Shown: one piece after another, positions 52,466 to 61,872 of the stretch | Layout: the number at the start of each line of letters is the position of its first letter | How positions within the stretch are numbered: position 1 is the first letter of the stretch | Source: Pseudomonas putida | GTDB taxonomy: Bacteria > Pseudomonadota > Gammaproteobacteria > Pseudomonadales > Pseudomonadaceae | Assembly: GCF_004357765.1 (NCBI RefSeq) | Contig: NZ_SMTE01000016.1 | Coordinates: 1 to 64,000 of the forward strand | Length of the DNA: 64,000 bases | Direction: 5' to 3' | Program-made: the position numbers and the translations under genes | The notes under the pieces: model-generated | What the model was told of the DNA's origin: nothing | Databases searched by the model: none | The model's input: the letters and a program-made list of their open reading frames with translations, nothing else

Positions 52466-54228
52466 GCTATCGCGCCCCTTTGCGTGACATGCGTTTCGTG
52501 CTGCATGAAGTCTACGATGTGGTCGGCCACTGCCAGCAGCTGGACCTGGGACTGGACCGCGGAACCCTCGACGGGATTCTCGAACAGGGCGCACGGTTCG
52601 CCAGCGAAGTGGTGGCCCCGCTCAATCGCAATGGCGACGAGCAGGGTTGCCGCCTGCAGGACGGCAAGGTGCACACGCCGCAGGGCTTCCAGGCCGCCTA
52701 TCAACAGTATGTGGAACAAGGCTGGGCGAGCATGACCGGCCCTGTGCAGTACGATGGCCAGGGCCTGCCGCAGATGGTGGCGGCGAGCTTCCACGAAATG
52801 CTCATGAGCGCTTCGCTGTCGTTCCGGATCTATTCCGGGCTTACCGAGGGCGCGGTGCTCGCCTTGTACCGACATGGCAGCGAAGCCCTCAAGCGGACCT
52901 ACCTGGGGCCGCTGGTCAGTGGCCGCTGGGCCGGTACCATGTGCCTGACCGAACCCCAGGCCGGCACCGACCTGGCGCTGCTGCGCACCCGTGCCGAGCC
53001 CCAGGCCGATGGCAGCTTCCGCCTCAGCGGCAGCAAGATCTTCATCAGTGGCGGCGATCAGGACCTGACCGAGAACATCGTGCACCTGGTGTTGGCCCGC
53101 CTGCCCGATGCCGCGCCTGGGGTGCGGGGTATCAGCCTGTTCCTGGTGCCACGCCAGGTGCCGGGCGAGCCGGGCGACAATGCGGTGAGCTGCGGTGCGC
53201 TGGAACACAAGATGGGGATCAAGGGCGCGGCGACCTGCGTGATGAATTTCGACGGCGCCCGAGGCTGGCTGGTCGGCGAGGCCGGCCAGGGTCTGGCGTG
53301 CATGTTCACGATGATGAACGACGCGCGCTTCCAGGTGGGTCTGCAGGGGCTGGGTATCGCCGAGGCGGCGCTGCAGGGCGCCTTGACCTATGCCGGCGAG
53401 CGCCTGCAGTGCCGTGGTCTGGCGGGGGCGGTGGCACCGCAGCGGCCGGCCGATCCGATTCTGCATCACCCGGACGTGCGTCGCATGTTGTTGACCCAGA
53501 AGAGCCTGGTCGAAGGTTGTCGCCTGCTGGCGGCCTGCACAGCCCGCGAGCTGGACCTCGAACATGCCGCGCCGGATGCCGAGAGCCGCCAGCGAGCGGC
53601 GCGTCGGGCAGCGTTGTTGATTCCCATCGTCAAGGCCTTCTTCACCGATGTCGGCCAGGAGGTCGCCAGTCTCGGTGTGCAGGTGTATGGCGGGCATGGC
53701 TACATCCGCGAATGGGGGATGGAGCAATTGATGCGCGATAGCCGCATCACTCAGCTCTACGAGGGCACCAACGGTATCCAGGCACTGGACCTGATCCGGC
53801 GCAAGGTGCTCGGCGATGGCGGCGCGGAGCTGCATCGCCTGATCGATGACCTGGCGACGCAGCCAGCACACCCGGCCCTCGGTGAAATGCAGGCAGTGGT
53901 GTCGCAGCGCCTGGCCGAGTGGGCAGCGCTGACCCGTGAGGTCATCGCCGCGTGCCACCGCGACCCGCAGGAGATCGGCGCTACATCGGTCGACTTCCTG
54001 GCCTACAGCGCCTATGTCTTGCTGGCGGCGCTGTGGCTGCGCGCTGCGTCCTGCGCCCAGGCGGCCCTGGACGCGGGCAGCGGGGAACGGGCGTTCTACC
54101 GGGCCAAGCTCAAGGTCGCGGAGTTTTACTGGCGACGGCTGTTGCCCCGTGCCGATGGGCATCGCCAGGCGTTGTCAGGCGGCGCTGGCTGCCTGATGGC
54201 GATGGATGAGCAAGAGTTCGGCCTGTAG
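52462..54228 (+). CDS. Acyl-CoA dehydrogenase, long form (about 590 residues)
   Basis: The 588-residue flavoenzyme has the extended form with an N-terminal acyl-CoA dehydrogenase extension and an extra C-terminal domain from about residue 470. CLTEPQAGTDLALLRTRA and GSKIFISGGDQD are the FAD/substrate segments, and LYEGTNGIQALDLI keeps the catalytic Glu. Such enzymes act on medium or long chains in beta-oxidation. It is coupled to the upstream 3-hydroxyacyl-CoA dehydrogenase gene by ATGA. A hairpin follows its stop. Confidence 0.92.
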   Translation: MSYRAPLRDMRFVLHEVYDVVGHCQQLDLGLDRGTLDGILEQGARFASEVVAPLNRNGDEQGCRLQDGKVHTPQGFQAAYQQYVEQGWASMTGPVQYDGQGLPQMVAASFHEMLMSASLSFRIYSGLTEGAVLALYRHGSEALKRTYLGPLVSGRWAGTMCLTEPQAGTDLALLRTRAEPQADGSFRLSGSKIFISGGDQDLTENIVHLVLARLPDAAPGVRGISLFLVPRQVPGEPGDNAVSCGALEHKMGIKGAATCVMNFDGARGWLVGEAGQGLACMFTMMNDARFQVGLQGLGIAEAALQGALTYAGERLQCRGLAGAVAPQRPADPILHHPDVRRMLLTQKSLVEGCRLLAACTARELDLEHAAPDAESRQRAARRAALLIPIVKAFFTDVGQEVASLGVQVYGGHGYIREWGMEQLMRDSRITQLYEGTNGIQALDLIRRKVLGDGGAELHRLIDDLATQPAHPALGEMQAVVSQRLAEWAALTREVIAACHRDPQEIGATSVDFLAYSAYVLLAALWLRAASCAQAALDAGSGERAFYRAKLKVAEFYWRRLLPRADGHRQALSGGAGCLMAMDEQEFGL

Positions 54229-54236
54229 CCACGGCT

Positions 54237-54258
54237 GGCCCCCTGCAGACAGGGGGCC
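54237..54258 (+). terminator. GC-rich hairpin between acyl-CoA dehydrogenase and alcohol dehydrogenase
   Basis: GGCCCCCTG (54237-54245) and CAGGGGGCC (54250-54258) pair perfectly around CAGA. No T-run follows, so it may attenuate or stabilise rather than fully stop transcription into the next gene. Confidence 0.5.
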
Positions 54259-54296
54259 GGCAGCACCTGCCATGGATAACGACAAGAGGAATGCCC

Positions 54297-55460
54297 ATGC
54301 AGCCCTTCACCTTCAACACCACTGCGCAGTTGATCAGCGAATCCGGTGCGGCGCGGCGCCTGGCCGAGCTGTGTCGAGCGCGTGGCGCCCGACGCGTGCT
54401 GATCGTCACCGACCCAGGCATTGCGCGTCTGGGCATGCTCGACGACATCGTCCCCGGCTTCACCCAGGCCAAGGTGAGCGTGGCGCTGTTCACTGAAGTC
54501 AACGCCGATCCGACCGAAGCCTGCGTTCTCGCGGCCACCGCCCGCGCCCGGCATATCGGCGCCGACCTGGTGATCGGCTTTGGCGGCGGCAGTTCGATGG
54601 ACGTAGCGAAACTGGTGGCGTTGCTCGCTCACCCCGAATGCAGGCAACCGCTGAGCGCGCTGTACGGCATCGACCGCGCCGAGGGCCAGCGATTGCCGCT
54701 GATCCAGGTGCCCACCACTGCCGGCACCGGCTCGGAAGTGACCGCCGTGGCCGTGGTCACCACCGGCGAGACGACCAAAATGGGGGTGATCTCACCGCTG
54801 TTGCTCCCGGATCTTGCCCTGCTCGACGCCGATCGTACCTTGGGCTTGCCACCGGCCATCACCGCCGCGACCGGCATCGACGCCATGGTCCATGCGATCG
54901 AGGCCTACACCAGCAAGCTCAAGCGTAATCCGCTGTCGGCGATGCTGGCCCGCGAGGCCCTGCGTCTGCTGGCGAGCAATATCGATCAGGCGGTGCACAA
55001 CGGTGGCAACCTGCAGGCGCGTCAGGCCATGCTGCTTGGTGCCTGCCTGGCCGGCCAGGCGTTCGCCAACGCGCCGGTGGCCGCCGTGCATGCACTGGCC
55101 TACCCATTGGGCGGCCACTTCCATGTACCCCATGGCCTGGCCAACGCTTTGGTACTGCCCCATGTACTGGCGTTCAATCGGCCCGAGGCGGTGACCGACT
55201 ACGCCGTGTTGGCCAGCGACCTGCTGGGCCCGCGCCTGCGCCCTGGCGATGCCTACGCCCAGAGCCAACAGTTGATCGACGAACTGGCCGAACTGGTTCC
55301 GCGCTGCGGGCTGCCCAACCGCCTGCGCGAGGTGGGTGTACCGCGGCATTGGCTCGAACCGTTGGCCGAGGATGCCTTCAAGCAGCAGCGGCTACTGGTC
55401 AACAACCCGCGCGAAGTCAGCCAGGCCGATGCCCTGGCCATCTACCATGCGGCGTACTGA
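54297..55460 (+). CDS. Iron-containing (group III) alcohol dehydrogenase
   Basis: The 387-residue protein belongs to the Fe-ADH family. GFGGGSSMDVAKLVALL near residue 95 binds NAD, PTTAGTGSEVTAVAVVTT follows, and the iron ligands lie in AVHALAYPLGGHFHVPHGLANALVLPHV and in a preceding Asp/His segment (ATGIDAMVHAIEAYTS). It could oxidise the fatty alcohol released by the alkylsulfatase, which is inferred from context only. AGAGGA six bases before ATG 54297 favours this start over ATG 54291. Confidence 0.9.
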   Translation: MQPFTFNTTAQLISESGAARRLAELCRARGARRVLIVTDPGIARLGMLDDIVPGFTQAKVSVALFTEVNADPTEACVLAATARARHIGADLVIGFGGGSSMDVAKLVALLAHPECRQPLSALYGIDRAEGQRLPLIQVPTTAGTGSEVTAVAVVTTGETTKMGVISPLLLPDLALLDADRTLGLPPAITAATGIDAMVHAIEAYTSKLKRNPLSAMLAREALRLLASNIDQAVHNGGNLQARQAMLLGACLAGQAFANAPVAAVHALAYPLGGHFHVPHGLANALVLPHVLAFNRPEAVTDYAVLASDLLGPRLRPGDAYAQSQQLIDELAELVPRCGLPNRLREVGVPRHWLEPLAEDAFKQQRLLVNNPREVSQADALAIYHAAY

Positions 55461-55462
55461 GT

Positions 55463-55900
55463 ATGGCCAGGCAACCACCGCAACGCGGTGAGTACCGTCA
55501 GTTCGTACCGATCACCACGCGCTGGCACGACAATGACGTCTATGGCCACGTCAACAACGTGGTGTACTACGGCTACTTCGACAGTGCGGTGAATACCTGG
55601 CTGATCGAGCGCGGCGGCCTGGATATCCGCGGCGATCGCGTGGTGGCCTACGTGGTGGGCTCGAGCTGTGACTATTTTGCCGGTGTCGCCTTTCCGCAGC
55701 GGCTCGAAGTGGGCCTGGCGGTGGAGCGCCTGGGGCACAGTTCGGTGCACTACGCCTTGGCGGTGTTCGTCGAGGGCGAGGACCAGGCCAGGGCGGCCGG
55801 GCGCTTCATTCATGCCTACGTAGACCGCGACCTGGAGCGTGCCGTGGCGGTGCCGGACGCGGTGCGCGATCTGCTCACGCCATTGCTGCGCGATGCCTGA
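55463..55900 (+). CDS. Hot-dog acyl-CoA thioesterase (4HBT family)
   Basis: The 145-residue protein has the 4-hydroxybenzoyl-CoA thioesterase motif RWHDNDVYGHVNNVVYYGYFD at about residues 20-40, with the catalytic Asp position occupied by D22/D24. It hydrolyses an acyl-CoA of unknown type and may release CoA from a blocked intermediate. It starts two bases after the alcohol dehydrogenase stop and ends the operon. Confidence 0.88.
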   Translation: MARQPPQRGEYRQFVPITTRWHDNDVYGHVNNVVYYGYFDSAVNTWLIERGGLDIRGDRVVAYVVGSSCDYFAGVAFPQRLEVGLAVERLGHSSVHYALAVFVEGEDQARAAGRFIHAYVDRDLERAVAVPDAVRDLLTPLLRDA

Positions 55901-56203
55901 GCGCTGATGCAGACCCGGGTGGATGGCACAGGCGTAGCCGGTCCCATCCCCCGCGTTGGTTCATGGTGTGTTGCCTCTGCGCGACATTCCCCGAAGCCGC
56001 TCGCCGTGTGTACCACCTTGGTGCGCGGCGCCTCAAAATAGGGTAAAAAGCACACCCAGAAGCCCATATCAAAGTCAGATAAGTGCACTCTGCACATACA
56101 TCATCATGCCCAACGCCCGCTTTTGCCCCGTTGTTCAACCAATCGCCACTCGGCCCGCTTATTGCTCTAGCTGCTCCACCTTCCACCCGGAGCACCACTC
56201 GAA
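55901..56203 (+). promoter_or_regulatory. Leader region before codB
   Basis: This 303-base gap holds no gene. It contains a small perfect palindrome, GTGCA-CTC-TGCAC at 56083-56095, 108 bases before the codB start, which might be an operator for the cytosine locus. GGAG 10 bases before ATG 56204 is the ribosome-binding site. No clear terminator for the preceding operon was seen. Confidence 0.3.
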
Positions 56204-57469
56204 ATGACTGCCCCCAGCGAATTCCCACTGACCGAAGCGCCTGCCAGCGCGCGCAAGGGCCTGCTGCCCATCGCCATGGTCCTGTTCAGTTTCACCTTCT
56301 TCACCGGCACCATGTTCGCCGGTGGCAAGCTCGGCATGGCGTTCAACTTCGTCGACATGCTGTGGATCGCCGCCATCGGTAATACCTTGCTGGCCTTGTA
56401 TGCCGCGGCACTGGCGTTCATCGCTTCGCGCAGTGGCCTCAACACGGTACTGATGGGGCGCTTCTGTTTCGGTGAGGCGGGCAGCCGGCTGTCTGACTTC
56501 ATCCTGGGCTTTGCCGAACTGGGCTGGTACGCCTGGGGCACCGCCACGGTCGCCATCGTGCTGGTGAAGATGCTCGGTCTGGGTCAGGGCTTCACGGTGC
56601 CGCTGATGGTGCTGTTCGGCCTTGGCTTCAGCCTGACCGCGATCATCGGTTTCAAAGGACTGGACCTGCTTTCGCGGGTCTCGGTGCCGCTGATGTTCGT
56701 CCTGCTGGTAATTTCCATGATCATCGCCACCCAGCACGTTGGCGGCTTGCAGCAACTGGCTGCCCTGGTGCCGCACGAGGCCATGAGTTTCTCGGCGGCG
56801 GTGACCATGGTCTTCGGCACCTTCGCCAGTGGCGCCACCCAGGCCACCAACTGGACCCGCCTGGCACGTAGCGGGCGGATCGCGGTGATCGCCAGCATCG
56901 TCGCCTTCCTGCTCGGCAATGGCCTGATGGTGGTGGCCGGGGCGTGGTGCGCGATGGTCTACCAGCAGGCCGACATCGTCGAGGTGATGATCCTCCAGGG
57001 CCTGTCGTTCGCGGCGGTGATCATGCTCTGCCTGAATCTTTGGACCATCCAGGGTCCGACCATCTACAACGTCTCGGCGGCCGCCTGTCACCTTCTGCGC
57101 AGCGAGCGCCGGCGCACGATGACCCTGGCTGCCGCCGGCGTCGGCATCGTTCTGGCGGTGGGCGGCATGTACGAAATGCTGATTCCCTTCCTGGTGCTGC
57201 TGGGGTCGATCATTCCGCCGGTGGGCGGGGTGATCATGGCCGACTTCACCTACCGCCATCGCGGTCGCTACCCAGCCTTGGCTTCGGTACGCCTGCCACG
57301 CTACAACCTCATCGGCCTGGTCGCCTATGCCGTGGGCGCGGTGCTGGCCTACTGGTCGCCCTGGGTCGCGCCGTTGGTCGGCATCGGCGCCTCGGCGCTG
57401 TGCTACATCGTACTGCTCGAGCTGACCGGCCAGGGCCGCTTCGTGGTCCGGCAGCCGGCTGAATCGTGA
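56204..57469 (+). CDS. codB: Cytosine permease CodB (NCS1 family)
   Basis: The 421-residue protein has about 12 transmembrane helices and begins its first helix with LLPIAMVLFSFTFFTGTMFAGGKLG, the NCS1 substrate-site region. It resembles cytosine permease CodB, which imports cytosine with a proton or sodium ion. Its stop overlaps the pucR-type gene by four bases, and codA follows, which strongly supports the substrate. Confidence 0.93.
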   Translation: MTAPSEFPLTEAPASARKGLLPIAMVLFSFTFFTGTMFAGGKLGMAFNFVDMLWIAAIGNTLLALYAAALAFIASRSGLNTVLMGRFCFGEAGSRLSDFILGFAELGWYAWGTATVAIVLVKMLGLGQGFTVPLMVLFGLGFSLTAIIGFKGLDLLSRVSVPLMFVLLVISMIIATQHVGGLQQLAALVPHEAMSFSAAVTMVFGTFASGATQATNWTRLARSGRIAVIASIVAFLLGNGLMVVAGAWCAMVYQQADIVEVMILQGLSFAAVIMLCLNLWTIQGPTIYNVSAAACHLLRSERRRTMTLAAAGVGIVLAVGGMYEMLIPFLVLLGSIIPPVGGVIMADFTYRHRGRYPALASVRLPRYNLIGLVAYAVGAVLAYWSPWVAPLVGIGASALCYIVLLELTGQGRFVVRQPAES

Positions 57470-58683
57470 GCCTGGCCCTCGAAGAGCTGTTGGCCCTGCC
57501 GGGGCTCGAGGCCATGGCGGTGCGCGCCGGTGCGCGCAATCTGCAGCGCACCGTGCGATGGCCCTACGTGGCGGAGAACGAAGGCATCGCCGAGTGGGTG
57601 ATGGGCGGCGAACTGGTGTTCGTCACCGGCATCAACCACCCGCGCGAGGAGGCCAACCTGCTGCAACTGGTCGAGGATGGCGAAGCGGTGGGTATCGCCG
57701 GATTGGTGATCCTCACTGGCGAGTGCTACATCCAGCGCATCCCGCCCAAGGTGATCGAGCGCTGTGAGCAATTGGGCCTGCCGCTGATCGAGCAGCCCTA
57801 TGCGCTGAAGATGGTGGTGGTCACTCACTTGATCGGCACGGCGCTTGTGCAGATGGCCCAGACCCGTCGTTCGCGTCATGACATTCTCGGCCAACTGCTC
57901 AGTGGCGATTACCCCAGCCTGGCCATCGCCCGGCAGCGCGCGGCGCACCTGCAACTGCCGCTGGACGAGCCACGACGTCTGGTGGCGCTGCGCCTGGCGG
58001 CGGTGAGCGGGTTGTTCGAGCGACATGGGCCGGAGCAGGGCGAGCGCTTGTGGCAACAGGCCCGGCAAGCCCTTGAAGAGCACCTGGAGGCTTGGTGCCG
58101 CCGTTTGCCGGGGGCGCTCAGCGCGCAGTTGCCGGGCGACCTGTTCGTCCTGCTGTTACCCGAGCAGACCGACCTGCGCGCGCTGCTGGCCGCGCTGCAT
58201 GGTCAGTTGGCCGAGCCTGCCGGGGAAATGCAGATATTCATGGGGCTTTCGTCCACCGTCAGCGACTGCGGCCACTACCGTAGAGCGCTGAACGAGGCGC
58301 GCCAGGCGCTGGAGGTGGCCCAGGACCTGCGCCCGGCCAGCGGCCTGTGCGACTTCAGCGAGCTGGGCGTGTTGCGCCTGTTGCAGGGCATCGGCGATCG
58401 CACGGTCATCGACGCCTTCGTCGCCCAGACCCTCGGCCCGCTCATCGAGACCGGCCGCAAACACCCCCATACGCTGGTCCACACCCTCGACGCGCTGATC
58501 AACGAGAACGGCAATGGCCAAAGGGCTGCGCAGCGTCTCGGGCTGCATCGCAATACCATCAACCAACGCATGCAACGTATCGAACAATTGAGCGGCCTGT
58601 CGCTGGACGACCCGCTGTTTCGCATGAACGCCTCGGTGGCGCTGCTGATCTGGCGCATGACCGAAGCGAACGACAAGGAGTAA
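57466..58683 (+). CDS. PucR-family regulator between codB and codA
   Basis: The 405-residue protein has an N-terminal PucR ligand-binding domain (LEELLALPGLEAMAVRAG, residues 4-21), a central GGDEF-like region and a C-terminal PucR helix-turn-helix (LINENGNGQRAAQRLGLHRNTINQRMQRI, about 347-375). PucR proteins activate purine or amino-acid catabolism. Its position inside the operon suggests it senses cytosine or a product and controls codB and codA. It starts at GTG 57466, overlapping the codB stop. Confidence 0.9.
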   Translation: MSLALEELLALPGLEAMAVRAGARNLQRTVRWPYVAENEGIAEWVMGGELVFVTGINHPREEANLLQLVEDGEAVGIAGLVILTGECYIQRIPPKVIERCEQLGLPLIEQPYALKMVVVTHLIGTALVQMAQTRRSRHDILGQLLSGDYPSLAIARQRAAHLQLPLDEPRRLVALRLAAVSGLFERHGPEQGERLWQQARQALEEHLEAWCRRLPGALSAQLPGDLFVLLLPEQTDLRALLAALHGQLAEPAGEMQIFMGLSSTVSDCGHYRRALNEARQALEVAQDLRPASGLCDFSELGVLRLLQGIGDRTVIDAFVAQTLGPLIETGRKHPHTLVHTLDALINENGNGQRAAQRLGLHRNTINQRMQRIEQLSGLSLDDPLFRMNASVALLIWRMTEANDKE

Positions 58684-58689
58684 CGCCTG

Positions 58690-59931
58690 ATGAACATCAT
58701 TAACGCCCGCCTGCGCGGCAAACCTGGGCTGTACCGCATCGAATTGAGCGGCGAACGCATCGCCGCCATCCATGCCCAACAGGATGTCGCCGTACCCACA
58801 GCCGACAGCGACATCGACGCCGGCCAGAACCTGGTCACCGCACCCTTCGTGGAACCGCACATTCACCTCGATGCCACGCTCACCGCTGGCGAACCGGCCT
58901 GGAACATGAGCGGCACGCTGTTCGAGGGCATCGAGCGCTGGGCCGAGCGCAAGGCCTTGACCACCCACGACGACATCAAGCGCCGCGCTACCAAGACCAT
59001 CGGCATGCTGGTGGACCATGGCATCCAGCACGTACGGACCCACGTCGATGTCACCGACCCGACCTTGACCGCGCTCAAGGCCATGGTCGAAGTCCGTGAA
59101 GAAGTGCGTCACCTGGTCGACCTGCAGATCGTCGCCTTCCCCCAGGAAGGTATCGAGAGCTATGACAATGGTCGTGCGCTGATGACCGAGGCCGTGGCGC
59201 TCGGGGCCGATGTGGTCGGCGGCATTCCGCATTTCGAGAACACCCGCGACCAGGGTGTGTCGTCGATCAAGTTCCTGATGGACCTGGCTGAGCGGACCGG
59301 CTGCCTGGTGGACGTGCACTGTGACGAGACCGACGACCCGCAGTCGCGCTTCCTCGAAGTGCTTGCCGAAGAGGCGCGGGTACGCGGCATGGGCGCGCAG
59401 GTGACCGCCAGCCACACCGTGGCCATGGGCTCGTATGACAATGCCTATTGCTCCAAGTTGTTCCGCCTGCTCAAGCGTTCGGGCATCAACTTCATCTCCT
59501 GCCCAACCGAGAGCATCCACCTGCAAGGCCGTTTCGACACCTGGCCCAAGCGCCGTGGGGTGACCCGCGTGGCGGAACTGGATCGCGCCGGCATCAACGT
59601 CTGCTTCGGCCAGGACTCCATCGTCGATCCCTGGTATCCGCTGGGCAACGGCAACATCCTGCGCGTGCTCGAAGCCGGGCTGCATATCTGCCACATGCTC
59701 GGCTATGAAGACATCCAGCGCTCCCTGGACCTGATCACCGACAACAGTGCGCGCACCCTCAACCTGGGTGAGCGCTACGGGATCGAAGTCGGGCGACCGG
59801 CCAACCTGTTGGTGCTGTCGGCGCCCGACGACTACGAGATGATCCGTAGTCAGGGGCATGCACTGGTGTCGATCCGTGGCGGCAAGGTGTTGATGCGCCG
59901 CACCCCGGCGCAGGTAGAGCGTTTCGCCTGA
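58690..59931 (+). CDS. codA: Cytosine deaminase CodA
   Basis: The 413-residue metal-dependent amidohydrolase converts cytosine to uracil and ammonia. Its metal and catalytic residues are visible: H57 and H59 in EPHIHLD, H210 and E213 in VHCDE, H242 in ASHTVAMGS and D309 in [10 protein letters not shown]. Length agrees with the family. It begins six bases after the pucR-type stop and is followed by a hairpin. Confidence 0.95.
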   Translation: MNIINARLRGKPGLYRIELSGERIAAIHAQQDVAVPTADSDIDAGQNLVTAPFVEPHIHLDATLTAGEPAWNMSGTLFEGIERWAERKALTTHDDIKRRATKTIGMLVDHGIQHVRTHVDVTDPTLTALKAMVEVREEVRHLVDLQIVAFPQEGIESYDNGRALMTEAVALGADVVGGIPHFENTRDQGVSSIKFLMDLAERTGCLVDVHCDETDDPQSRFLEVLAEEARVRGMGAQVTASHTVAMGSYDNAYCSKLFRLLKRSGINFISCPTESIHLQGRFDTWPKRRGVTRVAELDRAGINVCFGQDSIVDPWYPLGNGNILRVLEAGLHICHMLGYEDIQRSLDLITDNSARTLNLGERYGIEVGRPANLLVLSAPDDYEMIRSQGHALVSIRGGKVLMRRTPAQVERFA

Positions 59932-59966
59932 GGTGCGGTGAGGCGTGCCCAAGCGCCTGACGTGGC

Positions 59967-59997
59967 GCCCAAGTGCCGAACGTTGCGGCACCTGGGC
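59967..59997. terminator. Hairpin between codA and the DUF3618 gene
   Basis: GCCCAAGTGCCG (59967-59978) pairs with CGGCACCTGGGC (59986-59997) with one mismatch across a seven-base loop. It separates convergent stops and probably terminates both. Confidence 0.65.
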
Positions 59998-60008
59998 ACC
60001 ACAGGCGC

Positions 60009-60815
60009 TCAGTCGGCAAAGCCCAGGCCCGCGGACAGGTCGGTTTGCGCCGGTCGCGCACCCGCGCTCGGGTCGGGCTTGTCGCGGGCCTGCTCCATGC
60101 CCTGTTGCAGCGTGTCCTTGGCCTGCTGGGCGTTGCTCTTCAGGCTGTCGGTGACACGATCACTGGCTGCGCCGAGCAGCTGATCCTCCTTGCGTGTCGA
60201 AGGCAGCGCAGCACCCAATGCCGCGCCGAGCGCAATGCCCAGCGCCGCCAGCACCAGAGGCTGTTCCTTGAGCAAGTGCTCGACCTGGCCCTTGAGTGCA
60301 CTCGCCTGGTCACCGGCAACCTGAGCCCCCTGGCGCAAGCTGTCGGCCGAACCATTGAGCGAATCCCGGGCGTCATGCCCCAGTTCGCTGGCTTTGTCGC
60401 GAAGGTCGTGGGCTTTGTCGCGCACGCTGTCGGTGGCTGCGTGCAGCGTGTCGCCGGCCTGGGCGAAAGCGCCCTTGACGCTGTTCACAGCCTCGCCGAG
60501 CTTGTCCCCCAGCCCAGGGCCGTGTTGCACCGGACCTGGGTTGAATGGGCGATTCTGATTGATGGCCAGCCACGCCAGGCCCAGTGCGGTGAGGGTAGTC
60601 GGCACCGGGTTGTTCTTCAGCGTCGTACCCAGGTTGTGGCAGAACTCGCCGCCGTTGCCCTTGGTGTAGGCCAACACCTGATCGACCAGTTGGCCTGGAC
60701 TCAGCCGTTGCTCCAGAGCGTCGACCAGGTCGCTGATGCGGTCGCGTTTGGCGTTGATTTCCTGTTCCAGGGTATCGGGGCTCTTTTGCGCTTCGTGTTC
60801 GAATGACGTGCTCAT
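60009..60815 (-). CDS. DUF3618 stress-type membrane protein
   Basis: The 268-residue protein starts with DUF3618 (SPDTLEQEINAKRDRISDLVDALEQRLSPGQLVDQ, residues 12-46), has a membrane segment near residues 90-107 and a long helical, Ala/Asp-rich C-terminal half with repeated SV(R)DKAHDLRDK-like units. A second hydrophobic patch lies near 195-210. It is third in a run of three overlapping genes for small envelope proteins; a role in envelope or osmotic stress is inferred. Confidence 0.85.
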   Translation of the reverse strand: MSTSFEHEAQKSPDTLEQEINAKRDRISDLVDALEQRLSPGQLVDQVLAYTKGNGGEFCHNLGTTLKNNPVPTTLTALGLAWLAINQNRPFNPGPVQHGPGLGDKLGEAVNSVKGAFAQAGDTLHAATDSVRDKAHDLRDKASELGHDARDSLNGSADSLRQGAQVAGDQASALKGQVEHLLKEQPLVLAALGIALGAALGAALPSTRKEDQLLGAASDRVTDSLKSNAQQAKDTLQQGMEQARDKPDPSAGARPAQTDLSAGLGFAD

Positions 60816-61246
60816 GGCAGCTTCCTCTTCAGCGTGTCCTTGTCTTGCTGCATGGCGTGCAGGGTGCGGTCAGGCGCCAGGTGGGTGGGCTCGAACTGCT
60901 TCTTGCCCGCCTGCAGCATGAGGAAGCCGACGATCACCGTGATGCCTCCGACCAACAGTGCCGCGAGCCAGGGCTCGACCACCGTGGCCAGCCCATACAC
61001 CGCCGCCAGCAGCAGGATGATCAACCCGGCCAACAGCACGATGGCGCCCCCGGCGACGGCCGCGGTGCCGGCCTTGAGGGTGTTGAGGTTGTGCTGCAGT
61101 TCCGCCTTGGCCAGGGCCAGTTCCTTGGTGAACAGTTCGGGCACTTCGCGCATCAGTTGGCGCAGCAGGCCACCGACGCCCAGTTGGTCATCGACATGGG
61201 GAGCGGGGCGCGGTGGGATGGGTTGGAGTGGGTCGTTGTTCATCAT
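60812..61246 (-). CDS. Phage-holin superfamily III-like membrane protein (DUF1469)
   Basis: The 144-residue protein has two transmembrane segments (about 59-82, AAVAGGAIVLLAGLIILLLAAVYG, and 90-112) after a helical N-terminus. Despite the family name these proteins are chromosomal and unrelated to lysis; they usually lie beside DUF3618 and DUF883-like genes. Four-base overlaps tie it to both neighbours. Confidence 0.85.
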   Translation of the reverse strand: MMNNDPLQPIPPRPAPHVDDQLGVGGLLRQLMREVPELFTKELALAKAELQHNLNTLKAGTAAVAGGAIVLLAGLIILLLAAVYGLATVVEPWLAALLVGGITVIVGFLMLQAGKKQFEPTHLAPDRTLHAMQQDKDTLKRKLP

Positions 61247-61872
61247 TCACCTCCTTTGAGCGGATCACGGTACAGCGGGGTGTCGGCGGTTGGGCTGTGT
61301 GTGCCAGGTTTCGCTGGATCGACCGGCTCGGGATCGACCGGTGTGAAGGGCGCGTGGGTCGAGACATCGCTGGAGCGGTCTGGCGTGGGCGGGGTGGAGT
61401 GATAGGGCTCGCTCGCCCCGTAGGCCGCTGGCGGGGTGGACCCGGTGGTCGCCGTGGCGTGCCGGGCGCTGGCGCCGAGAAAGCGTGACAGGCCGAAGCC
61501 GATCGCCACGCTCCCGGCCAGAAACAACCCAGGATTGTCGCGGGCCAGGCGCGAGCCTTTGTGCAGCAAGTCTTCAGCGCTCTGGTGGCGCATCTGTTCG
61601 GCGAAGCTGCCCAGGCATTCGGCGGCTTGTGCCAGGTATTGGGACAAGCCCAGGCTGTCCTTGTCTTCCAGCGCCCGGGCAGCCGACTGTGCGCCTTGCT
61701 TGAGCGAGTCAAGCTGTTCGGCGGCGGCATCGCGGTAGTGGCTGTACTGCTCGGCGCCTTGGGCCTTGGTCTCGTCGAGCAAGGCGCCGGCCTCGTCGGC
61801 GATGCCGTGCAGATGGTCCTGGGTGCTGCCGGGCGGTGCTGAGTCCGGGGTGTTGCGGTCGCTGCTGTCCAT
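61243..61872 (-). CDS. DUF883/YqjD-like helical protein with membrane anchor
   Basis: The 209-residue product has a charged helical first half (ADEAGALLDETKAQGAEQYSHYRDAAAEQL), a membrane helix about 119-139 (NPGLFLAGSVAIGFGLSRFL) and a Pro-rich, disordered tail. The layout recalls ribosome- or membrane-associated YqjD/ElaB proteins, though only loosely. GAGGG eight bases before ATG 61872 supports the start. It is first in the overlapping trio. Confidence 0.75.
   Translation of the reverse strand: MDSSDRNTPDSAPPGSTQDHLHGIADEAGALLDETKAQGAEQYSHYRDAAAEQLDSLKQGAQSAARALEDKDSLGLSQYLAQAAECLGSFAEQMRHQSAEDLLHKGSRLARDNPGLFLAGSVAIGFGLSRFLGASARHATATTGSTPPAAYGASEPYHSTPPTPDRSSDVSTHAPFTPVDPEPVDPAKPGTHSPTADTPLYRDPLKGGE

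Noticed and set aside
60812-61246. Holin-like gene as evidence for a prophage
   Set aside because: The family is chromosomal and there are no phage structural, integrase or lysis genes nearby.
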